DNA of 34,661 nucleotides from Acidobacteriota bacterium (GTDB lineage: Bacteria; Acidobacteriota; Terriglobia; Acidiferrales; UBA7541): assembly GCA_003166795.1 (NCBI GenBank), contig PMUS01000110.1, positions 21,020 to 55,680 on the forward strand, read 5' to 3'. Shown here one piece after another: positions 24,960-31,349 of this stretch. The position numbers and the translations under genes were made by a program. The number at the start of each line of letters is the position of its first letter. Position 1 is the first letter of the stretch. The notes under the pieces were generated by a model. That model was not told the DNA's origin, did not search any database, and saw only the letters and a list, made by a program, of their open reading frames with translations.

Positions 24960-25517
24960 ATGTGGGGAGACAAGAAACCCGACGCTCCCGCTAGGCCGCC
25001 GCTCGCGCAGCAGCCGAGAACGAACGCAACATCTGGTGGAACATCCATTTCTGGGGAGGCTAAGACAATGGCACCTTTGGATTCGTCGTATCCGGCATCG
25101 TCGAGCGGCAGCGGTACAGCACGTCTCGGCGCCAGCCTGCATGTGAAGGGTGAGATTACCGGCAATGAAGACCTGGCCATTGATGGCAGTGTCGAAGGGC
25201 TGGTTCAACTCGAAGACCGCAAGCTGACGATCGGCGCAAGCGCTAAGGTTACCGCCGACGTAATCGCCCGCGAAGTGGTCGTGTACGGCAACGTGAAGGG
25301 TAATCTTCGGGCGCGCGACCGCATCGAGATCAAGAAGGACGGCTCGGTGGTCGGCGATCTGACGACGGCCCGGATCATGATCGAGGACGGAGCTTACTTC
25401 AAGGGCTCGATCGAAATTGACAAGGCCGGCGAAGCTAGCGACAGCCACGATCTCGAGAAGCCCGCATTCTCGCGGACCCCTCGCGCCGCGGCTACGACTG
25501 CCAACTCGTCGGACTAA
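24960..25517 (+). CDS. Bactofilin (polymer-forming cytoskeletal protein)
   Basis: 185-residue cytoskeletal protein that polymerises without nucleotide and often organises cell-wall or surface machinery at the membrane. The core, residues 55-160, is the right-handed beta-helix of the DUF583/bactofilin family: LGASLHVKGEITG, DLAIDGSVEG, KLTIGASAKVTADV, VVVYGNVKGNL, RIEIKKDGSVVGDL, MIEDGAYFKGSIEI. The Gly/Val/Ile periodicity is clear. The flanks (residues 1-54 and 161-185) are Pro/Ser/Ala-rich and disordered, as usual. GGAGG before the ATG fixes the start; a second in-frame ATG at 25069 (MAPLDSSY) is also possible but not needed. No peptidase partner lies beside it. Confidence 0.93.
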   Translation: MWGDKKPDAPARPPLAQQPRTNATSGGTSISGEAKTMAPLDSSYPASSSGSGTARLGASLHVKGEITGNEDLAIDGSVEGLVQLEDRKLTIGASAKVTADVIAREVVVYGNVKGNLRARDRIEIKKDGSVVGDLTTARIMIEDGAYFKGSIEIDKAGEASDSHDLEKPAFSRTPRAAATTANSSD

Positions 25518-25596
25518 GTCACACGCGCTCAAACCAGCGGGCGGGCCGCAGGATTGCGGCTCGCTGCTCGGTCCCCATGTTTTGCGTCCGGACGAA

Positions 25597-25932
25597 TCAC
25601 GCCAGGCGAACGACGTGGTCGCCATCAGCGGATTCAAACCGCAGCTTTTTCTCGCGCGAAAGCCATCCAATCGCCATGAAGAAAAGGCTTTGCGGGGCGT
25701 TAACCTCTTCCATGAGAGCGGCAAACGTGAGAGGCCCCTCTTTCGAAAGAGCATCCCACACAGCGCCTGCGGTTTCCCCAATCTGGTCGTAGCTCACCGT
25801 GAAAGCTCCCTTCGAAGTCTGGCTCCTGAAGCGCTCGAGCCAGCAGTAGGCGGCCGCCCTGCGAAGTAAACGGTTGAAGTTCTCGGGTTCAGATGGGCTC
25901 ACAGTCGCCAAGGAATTGAGGATCGAGATCAT
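25597..25932 (-). CDS. Small winged-helix protein (DUF2582-like)
   Basis: 111-residue cytoplasmic protein. Residues 45-110 match the DUF2582-type winged helix: GETAGAVWDALSKEGPLTFAALMEEV, then FFMAIGWLSREKKLRFES. This suggests DNA or protein binding, but the family is uncharacterised. The N-terminal 40 residues are helical and polar with several arginines. I use the ATG at 25932; the frame goes on seven codons to a TTG at 25953. It converges on the bactofilin gene, 79 bases away, and is divergent from the rplM operon. Confidence 0.65.
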   Translation of the reverse strand: MISILNSLATVSPSEPENFNRLLRRAAAYCWLERFRSQTSKGAFTVSYDQIGETAGAVWDALSKEGPLTFAALMEEVNAPQSLFFMAIGWLSREKKLRFESADGDHVVRLA

Positions 25933-26067
25933 GCTGAATACCCCGTCCGCCAATTTAGTTACGAGTTGTTACGTCCGGGTTATCGAGCGGTAAATGCTGG
26001 CCGAATTTTGTCAGTCGCCCGCGTTCACGAGGTGCCGGGTTTGTTTGCAAGCGTCCGCGACTCATCG

Positions 26068-26096
26068 TTGACAGAAATTCCGTCGTAGCCTACACT
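26068..26096 (+). promoter_or_regulatory. rplM operon promoter
   Basis: TTGACA at 26068-26073 is a perfect -35, and TACACT at 26091-26096 is a good -10, with a 17-base spacer. The predicted start is near 26103, leaving about 33 bases before the rplM ATG. The strength fits a ribosomal protein operon. Confidence 0.75.
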
Positions 26097-26135
26097 TAGC
26101 GTTTGTCTTTAGACGGAAAGGTGTGACTGACGGTT

Positions 26136-26585
26136 ATGGGTACGTATGTTCCAAAGGGCCGAGAGGCCGAAGCGCTGACGGTGGGCAAGGATTGGTTCGT
26201 GATTGACGCGAACGGACAGGTGCTTGGCCGCCTGGCCACGCGCATCGCGCGGATGTTGATCGGCAAGGACAAGCCGACCTATACGCCATTTCTCGATTGC
26301 GGCGACCACATCGTGGTCATCAACGCCGAGCGAGTGAAGTTGACCGGAAACAAGATGGACCAGAAAGTGTACCGGCACCACAGCGGCTGGCCCGGAGGCT
26401 TGAAGGAAGTCTCCATCCGGGCGCTGATGCAACGCCGTCCAGAAGAGGTAATCCGCGAAGCGGTGCTTGGGATGTTGCCGAAGAACAAGCTCCGCGCGCG
26501 TCGCGCCAAGAAGCTGCGTGTCTATGCCGGAAGTGAAGCGCTCGCCCGCCACGCCGGACAGAAGCCTCAGCCGCTCGCGCTGTAA
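26136..26585 (+). CDS. rplM: 50S ribosomal protein L13
   Basis: 149-residue large-subunit protein that assembles early and contacts 23S rRNA. Family blocks are WFVIDANGQVLGRLATRIA, GDHIVVINAERVKLTGNK, and YRHHSGWPGGLKE followed by EEVIREAVLGMLPKNKLRARRAKKLRVYAG. The C-terminus is basic and ends at a usual length. It is first in the cluster with rpsI, the universal rplM-rpsI pair. The promoter at 26068 drives it; the ribosome-binding site (GGAAAGG) is rather far from the ATG. Confidence 0.98.
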   Translation: MGTYVPKGREAEALTVGKDWFVIDANGQVLGRLATRIARMLIGKDKPTYTPFLDCGDHIVVINAERVKLTGNKMDQKVYRHHSGWPGGLKEVSIRALMQRRPEEVIREAVLGMLPKNKLRARRAKKLRVYAGSEALARHAGQKPQPLAL

Positions 26586-26686
26586 CCTCGCGAACAGGGT
26601 TTCGAAATTTGCGCGCCTTGCGGAGTAGTCCGCAACCGCTGTCTTCGGAAGGCGCGATTCGGTATTTAATCGAAGTAGGAGGAAAT

Positions 26687-27109
26687 TTGAGTTCAGCCTC
26701 GAATTCGCTTGCAGAAGCGGCAAAGAAGCACTTCTACGGCACGGGACGCCGCCGGGAGTCCGTCGCCCGCGTGTATATCAAGGTGGGGCCGGCGCTGTTC
26801 ACGGTGAACAAGCGGCCGGTGGATGAATATTTTCGCAACGTCGCGTGGCACACGGCCGCCGTTGAGCCGCTGAAGTTCACGCAGATGCTCGATCAGGTTG
26901 AGGTCAGGGCCCAGGTGAAGGGCGGCGGGGTGGGCGGACAGGCTGGAGCGGTGCGCATGGGAATCTCGCGCGCGCTAGCGAAGCTGAATCCCGAGTTGCG
27001 TCCGGCGCTGCGCAAGAATGGTTTTCTGACGCGCGATCCGCGCATGAAGGAACGCAAGAAATACGGGCAGAAGGGTGCGCGTCGAAGGTTCCAGTTCAGC
27101 AAGCGGTAG
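26687..27109 (+). CDS. rpsI: 30S ribosomal protein S9, TTG start
   Basis: 140-residue small-subunit protein whose basic C-terminal tail reaches the P-site tRNA. Signatures are YGTGRRRESVARVYIK near the N-terminus, KGGGVGGQAGAVRMGISRAL, and GQKGARRRFQFSKR at the end. The frame is open to 26609, but the AGGAGG at 26677-26682 lies four bases before a TTG at 26687, which gives the right length; the upstream codons have no homology. So this ribosomal protein probably begins at TTG. It follows rplM by 101 bases and precedes the structured gap before rpsB. Confidence 0.93.
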   Translation: MSSASNSLAEAAKKHFYGTGRRRESVARVYIKVGPALFTVNKRPVDEYFRNVAWHTAAVEPLKFTQMLDQVEVRAQVKGGGVGGQAGAVRMGISRALAKLNPELRPALRKNGFLTRDPRMKERKKYGQKGARRRFQFSKR

Positions 27110-27118
27110 CAGCACGAT

Positions 27119-27210
27119 CGGCCCGCCCGAAAGGGCTGGGCCGAATTCACGGCCGGTAAGGAACCGGCAGAAAAGGATGCTGTCCCGGTTCGCCGGGATC
27201 CGAAGCATCC
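27119..27210 (+). ncRNA. Candidate structured mRNA leader upstream of rpsB (three hairpins)
   Basis: Three perfect stems follow one another. P1 pairs 27119-27124 with 27138-27143 and continues as GCCC/GGGC around a GAAA tetraloop (27129-27132), with one bulged U at 27137. P2 pairs 27152-27157 with 27163-27168 around AAGGA. P3 pairs 27175-27180 with 27205-27210 and encloses TCCCGG/CCGGGA around TTCG (27189-27192). P3 ends seven bases before GAGGAGGT, the rpsB ribosome-binding site. Nothing resembles a terminator T-run. Candidate role: autoregulation by ribosomal protein S2 or transcript processing. The pairing is read directly; the function is inference. Confidence 0.6.
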
Positions 27211-27228
27211 CTTCAATGAGGAGGTATT

Positions 27229-28104
27229 TTGGGAGTCGAAATTACGATGAAGGAGCTTCTGGAGGCTGGCGTTCATTTTGGCCACCAGACGCGTCGCTGG
27301 AACCCGAAGATGAAGGAATACATTTTCGGCGAACGCAATGGAATCCACATTATTGACCTGCAAAAGACCCTGAAGCTTTTCCGCGAGGCGGCGCGCTACG
27401 TCTCCGAACAGGCAGGGCAAGGCAAGAGCGTTCTATTTCTGGGAACGAAACGCCAGGCGCAGGAAGCCATCTCCGAAGAAGCGCAGCGCTGCGGAATGTT
27501 CTACGTGAACCACCGCTGGCTCGGCGGCACGCTTACCAACTGGGCCACCCTTCAAAAATCCATCAAGCGATTCAAGCTGCTGAAGGCAATGTCCGAAGAC
27601 GGGCGCATGGCGCAGTTTTCAAAGAAGGAAGGCGCGCGCCTGGACCGCGAGCTAAAGCACCTGCAGCAGAATTTTGCCGGCGTCGAGAACATGACCACGC
27701 CCCCGGACACGATGTTCGTGATCGATCCGAATGCGGAAGTGATCGCCGTGCGTGAAGCGCGCCGGATGGGCATTCCCGTGGTCGCCATCGTGGATACGAA
27801 TTGCGACCCGAACCTGGTTGACTGGGTCATCCCCGGCAACGACGACGCTCTGCGCGCCATTCGTCTGTTCACCTCCAAGATTTCCGATGCGGTTGTCGCG
27901 GGCCGGCAGTCGTTCGAGCAATCCCAAATCGCCGATCAGAAGGCGGCCGAGGGCGCGGGCGGTGAGGACGGACCGGAATACGTGGACACGAGCGCGTACG
28001 AACAGTACGAGAAGCAGGAAGGCGACTTCGTCGAAGGCGAGCCCGTTGCCGCCGAAGAAGCCGCGGCGCCCGTAACGAGCGACGAAGAGACTCCTGCCAA
28101 GTAG
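27229..28104 (+). CDS. rpsB: 30S ribosomal protein S2, TTG start
   Basis: 291-residue small-subunit protein. The N-terminus [25 protein letters not shown] and the next block [17 protein letters not shown] are definitive, as are [22 protein letters not shown], and [23 protein letters not shown]. The last 50 residues are an acidic extension ([20 protein letters not shown]), longer than in E. coli. A GAGGAGGT site ends at 27225, three bases before a TTG at 27229; the only other choice, ATG 27247, would drop the residues before MKELLEAG. So rpsB also seems to use TTG. It follows the three-hairpin leader and precedes tsf. Confidence 0.96.
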   Translation: MGVEITMKELLEAGVHFGHQTRRWNPKMKEYIFGERNGIHIIDLQKTLKLFREAARYVSEQAGQGKSVLFLGTKRQAQEAISEEAQRCGMFYVNHRWLGGTLTNWATLQKSIKRFKLLKAMSEDGRMAQFSKKEGARLDRELKHLQQNFAGVENMTTPPDTMFVIDPNAEVIAVREARRMGIPVVAIVDTNCDPNLVDWVIPGNDDALRAIRLFTSKISDAVVAGRQSFEQSQIADQKAAEGAGGEDGPEYVDTSAYEQYEKQEGDFVEGEPVAAEEAAAPVTSDEETPAK

Positions 28105-28129
28105 CTCCCAAGCGGCAGCGCACACCCCG

Positions 28130-28148
28130 GGTCCGGCCGAGCCGGACC
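28130..28148 (+). repeat. 8-bp perfect hairpin between rpsB and tsf
   Basis: GGTCCGGC pairs with GCCGGACC around loop CGA. It is GC-rich and stable but has no T-run after it. It may protect the rpsB 3' end, tune downstream transcription or be an attenuator. It ends 35 bases before the tsf ATG. Confidence 0.5.
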
Positions 28149-28183
28149 GATTGAAATCAAACGAAAAGGAATTGAGCATATCC

Positions 28184-28873
28184 ATGGCGACAGCACCCGA
28201 ATCCGGAAAAGGCGGCCCGTCCGCACAACTTGTGAAGGAGCTGCGCGACCGTACCGGCGCGGGCTTTGCGGATTGCCGCGCGGCGCTGGTCGAGGCTGCC
28301 GGAGACATCGAGCAGGCCATTAATGTCCTGCGCAAAAAGGGACAGGCGGCAGCCGCAAAGAAAGCCCAGCGCGCGACGTCGGAGGGGTTGGTTTCCTGCT
28401 ACATACACGCAGGCGGGAAGATCGGTGTGCTCGTCGAAATCAATTGCGAAAGCGACTTTGTGGCGCGCACGGATGATTTTCAGCGCCTGTGCCACGATGT
28501 GGCGATGCACATCGCCGCGCTCGATCCCCGATTCCTCCGGCGCGAGGATGTAACCCAGGAAACGCTCGATCGCGAGCGGGACATTTACAAGGATCAGGCG
28601 AAGCAGACCGGTAAGCCCGAGAACGTGATCGAGAAAATCGTGAACGGCAAGATGGAAAAATTCTACGAAGAAAACTGCCTCTACGAGCAGCATTTCATTA
28701 AAGACGAAGGCACGACGGTTAAAGAACTCGTGGACCAGGCCATTTCCAAGGTCGGCGAGAATATTGCCATCCGGCGATTCTCCCGATTCAAGGTCGGCGA
28801 AATGGATGGCGCTGCGCCGGCGGCCGCTGCGTCCGAAGAGCCGGACGCTCCCGTGCCTGTAGCGAAGCCGTGA
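28184..28873 (+). CDS. tsf: Elongation factor Ts
   Basis: 229-residue nucleotide-exchange factor for EF-Tu. The N-terminal UBA-like module is [40 protein letters not shown]. The core has [25 protein letters not shown]-type sequence (here [20 protein letters not shown]), then [24 protein letters not shown]. At 229 residues it is the shorter EF-Ts form, lacking the long coiled-coil insertion of the E. coli protein, and it has an Ala/Pro-rich tail. I take the ATG at 28184; TTG codons at 28151 and 28172 are in frame, and AAGGA lies nearer to the latter, so the start is not certain. Confidence 0.95.
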   Translation: MATAPESGKGGPSAQLVKELRDRTGAGFADCRAALVEAAGDIEQAINVLRKKGQAAAAKKAQRATSEGLVSCYIHAGGKIGVLVEINCESDFVARTDDFQRLCHDVAMHIAALDPRFLRREDVTQETLDRERDIYKDQAKQTGKPENVIEKIVNGKMEKFYEENCLYEQHFIKDEGTTVKELVDQAISKVGENIAIRRFSRFKVGEMDGAAPAAAASEEPDAPVPVAKP

Positions 28874-28942
28874 GCCAAACTCCTCGTTAAAACCAAGGCG
28901 GCTTTTCTGGTTCGCGTGCTGAATCCGCGCGCGACGACAGCC

Positions 28943-28971
28943 GTCACAGGCCGCCGATTCTCTGCTAGAAT
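28943..28971 (+). promoter_or_regulatory. Internal promoter for pyrH-frr
   Basis: An extended -10, TGC-TAGAAT (28963-28971), lies 17 bases after GTCACA (28943-28948), a 4/6 -35. It predicts a start near 28978, about 24 bases before the pyrH ATG. It would let pyrH-frr be expressed apart from rpsB-tsf. Confidence 0.55.
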
Positions 28972-29001
28972 GCCCGCGGGAGAGGGGTTCATCCGGACGC
29001 G

Positions 29002-29757
29002 ATGAAAAAACCACAGAAGGAACGCGGTGTGGAAACAACCGGAAAGAAGCCCGTCTACAGCCGCATCGTCGTGAAGCTTTCCGGTGAATCGCTTTCGGGG
29101 CCGGACGCTTTCGGCATCCACGCGGAAACGATTCAAGGCATCGCGCGGGAAGTAAAGGCGGTCCACGATCTTGGAGTTGAAGTCGCGCTGATAGTGGGCG
29201 GCGGCAACATTTTCCGCGGGGCGCGCCAGCACGGGCTCACGATCGATCGCGCCACCGGGGACTACATGGGCATGCTTGCCACGGTGCTCAACGGCCTGGC
29301 GATGCAAGACGCGCTCGAAAAGGCCGGATGCCACACGCGGCTGATGAGCGCGATCGAAATGAACCAGGTAGCCGAGCCTTTCATCCGGCGCCGCGCGGCG
29401 CGTCATTTGGAGAAGTTGCGCGTCGTGATCTTTGCCGGCGGCACCGGCAATCCCTATTTTTCCACCGATACCGCGGCAGCGCTGCGCGCCATGGAAATCA
29501 AAGCCCAGGTGATCCTGAAGGCCACGCGCGTCGACGGGATCTACGACGCCGATCCCGAAAAGGTCAAGACGGCGAAAAAGTTTGAAAGCATCACGTATCT
29601 GGACGTCTTGCAAAAAGGGCTCTCGGTCATGGACTCGACGGCGATTTCGCTCTGCATGGACAACAAGATGCCGATCGTCGTGTTCAATATGAACGTGCCG
29701 GGGAACCTGAAGCGCGTGGTGGTGGGCGAGCGAGTCGGTTCGACCGTCACCGCGTAA
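29002..29757 (+). CDS. pyrH: UMP kinase
   Basis: 251-residue kinase that phosphorylates UMP to UDP, feeding pyrimidine nucleotides to RNA and cell-wall precursors. Bacterial UMP-kinase features are [75 protein letters not shown] and [14 protein letters not shown]. The first 20 residues, rich in Lys and Glu, extend the N-terminus beyond the usual start; a later start is not available as a good codon. It lies between tsf and frr as in most bacteria, with its own promoter at 28943-28971. Confidence 0.97.
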   Translation: MKKPQKERGVETTGKKPVYSRIVVKLSGESLSGPDAFGIHAETIQGIAREVKAVHDLGVEVALIVGGGNIFRGARQHGLTIDRATGDYMGMLATVLNGLAMQDALEKAGCHTRLMSAIEMNQVAEPFIRRRAARHLEKLRVVIFAGGTGNPYFSTDTAAALRAMEIKAQVILKATRVDGIYDADPEKVKTAKKFESITYLDVLQKGLSVMDSTAISLCMDNKMPIVVFNMNVPGNLKRVVVGERVGSTVTA

Positions 29758-29786
29758 ATCTTTCGACTGCGGAGGCCGATTTTTCG

Positions 29787-30362
29787 ATGAGCACGATTGG
29801 CTCAAGCAAGGATGCTCTCGCTCAGGCGAAGATACGCATGGAAAAGGCTGTTGAGGATTTTCGCAAGGAGCTTTCGGGCGTCCGAACCGGCCGCGCCAAT
29901 TCCTCCGTCCTCGACAACGTGCGCGTGGATTACCATGGTACGCCGATGTCGATCAATCAGCTCGGCGCGCTGAACGTGCCCGACCCGATGACCATCGTGA
30001 TCGCGCCCTGGGATCCGGGCGCGGTTCCTCTGATTGACAAAGCGATTCGCATGGCGGATCTCGGCCTGAATCCCACGAACGACGGGAAGGTCGTGCGCGT
30101 GCCGATCCCGCCGCTCACCGAGGATCGTCGCAAGGACCTGGCTAAGCATATCCACAAAGTGCTCGAAAATCATCGCACCGCGATTCGCAGCGTGCGGCGC
30201 GACATCAAAGAAGCCGTCGAGAAGCTTGAGAAGGAAAAGAAAATCAGCGAGGACGACAAGAAGCGCTCGCTCGATGAACTCGAAAAGGTCACCCACTCCG
30301 AGACCAAGAAGATCGAAGACCTCTCGGCCGCGAAAGAGAAAGAAGTCCTCGAATTAAAGTGA
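29787..30362 (+). CDS. frr: Ribosome recycling factor
   Basis: 191-residue factor that splits post-termination ribosomes with EF-G. Clear family blocks are MEKAVEDFRKELSGVRTGRA, VDYHGTPMSINQLG, IAPWDPGAVPLIDKAI, GLNPTNDGKVVRVPIPPLTEDRRKDL, and EDDKKRSLDELEKVTH. Length is standard. GGAGG lies about 13 bases before the ATG, longer than ideal. It is the last gene of the cluster, 29 bases after pyrH, and its stop codon merges with a dispersed hairpin repeat. Confidence 0.98.
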   Translation: MSTIGSSKDALAQAKIRMEKAVEDFRKELSGVRTGRANSSVLDNVRVDYHGTPMSINQLGALNVPDPMTIVIAPWDPGAVPLIDKAIRMADLGLNPTNDGKVVRVPIPPLTEDRRKDLAKHIHKVLENHRTAIRSVRRDIKEAVEKLEKEKKISEDDKKRSLDELEKVTHSETKKIEDLSAAKEKEVLELK

Positions 30363-30422
30363 CGGCCCGGCAAGGGTCGTCATCCCGAGGTGAGCGGTTT
30401 CAGCTCGCTGAGGGATCTTTCT
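30360..30422 (+). repeat. Dispersed intergenic hairpin repeat, copy 2 (after frr)
   Basis: Begins in the frr stop codon and matches the lexA copy at 25 of its first 30 bases. ATCCC at 30382-30386 pairs with GGGAT at 30412-30416, with an inner stem GTGAGC/GCTCGC (30390-30395/30403-30408). The sequence after the stem is CTTTCTTAG, T-rich enough for it to serve as a terminator of the translation cluster. Confidence 0.6.
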
Positions 30423-30458
30423 TAGTCTGGTCCTTAAGCGTAATTTTGTGAGCGAACG

Positions 30459-31313
30459 ATGATCGAGGCCCGCCCGAGCAGAACCGCACTGCGCGTGGCC
30501 ATGCGACGCGCGGCGCACCAGTTATTCGATCGTCCCAAGGTGCTAGACGATTCGATCGCGCTGCGGATCATTGGGCCCCAAGCGGCCGCAAAGCTCGAAA
30601 CCGAGCGAGGCACCGAGGATGGCCGCATCGCGCTGAGTGTCCGCGCGTTCATGGTTGCGCGCAGCCGTTACGCTGAAGACGCCCTCGCGCGCTCGATCGA
30701 ACGCGGCGCGAAGCAATATGTCGTTCTCGGTGCCGGCCTCGACACCTTCGCGTATAGAAACCCCCACGCCGAATCGGCGCTCCGCGTATTTGAAGTGGAC
30801 TACCCCGCGACGCAGGAATGGAAACGCCGGCAACTGGAAGAGGCGCGAATTGCGGTTCCGCCGTCGGTGACCTACGCACCCGTGGATTTCGAGCGCCAGA
30901 CGCTTGCCGAAGGACTGCGGCTCGCGGGATTCGATTCGGCCAAGCCGACTTTTTTTTCGTGGCTCGGCGTCACGATGTATCTCACCGAGGATGCCGTGAT
31001 GTCCACGTTCGGCTTCATCGCTGCCACACCGCCGGGAGGGGGAGTTGCTTTCGACTACGCCGTCCCGCGGTCTTCGCTGGGCTTGCTCGGGCGAATCGCG
31101 CTCGACGCGGTGTCGCGCCGTGTGGCCAGAGCCGGCGAGCCGTTTCGCACATTCTTTGAGCCTGCAGCGCTCGCGGAACGCCTTCGCGGAATAGGTTTCG
31201 CGTCCGTAGAGGACCTCGGAGCCGACGAAATCAACGCGCGCTATTTCAAGAATCGCCCCGACAAGCTGCGGATTATGGGTCGCATCGGCCGATTGATGAG
31301 CGCGCAAGTGTAG
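30459..31313 (+). CDS. SAM-dependent methyltransferase, leucine-carboxyl-methyltransferase-like
   Basis: 284-residue cytoplasmic methyltransferase of the PPM1/TIGR00027-like type. The SAM-binding region is QYVVLGAGLDTFAYR (about residues 86-100), with FEVDYPATQEWKR as the acidic second motif and FFSWLGVTMYLTEDAV further on, as typical for this family. RAFMVARSRYAED upstream of motif I is also characteristic. Such enzymes often methylate small molecules or carboxylates in secondary metabolism; the substrate is unknown. The ATG at 30459 has a weak site. It converges on the large secreted TPR protein; their stops are 36 bases apart. Confidence 0.85.
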   Translation: MIEARPSRTALRVAMRRAAHQLFDRPKVLDDSIALRIIGPQAAAKLETERGTEDGRIALSVRAFMVARSRYAEDALARSIERGAKQYVVLGAGLDTFAYRNPHAESALRVFEVDYPATQEWKRRQLEEARIAVPPSVTYAPVDFERQTLAEGLRLAGFDSAKPTFFSWLGVTMYLTEDAVMSTFGFIAATPPGGGVAFDYAVPRSSLGLLGRIALDAVSRRVARAGEPFRTFFEPAALAERLRGIGFASVEDLGADEINARYFKNRPDKLRIMGRIGRLMSAQV

Positions 31314-31349
31314 ATGGCTGGATGATGACCGGTGGGGCGGCTCTAGCCG

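Noticed and set aside
27119-27210. Rho-independent terminator of rpsI
   Set aside because: None of the three stems is followed by a T-run; the structure is better explained as a leader.
28157-29805. Long antisense open frames (293 and 374 codons) across tsf, pyrH and frr
   Set aside because: They are shadows of three certain genes and result from the high GC content.
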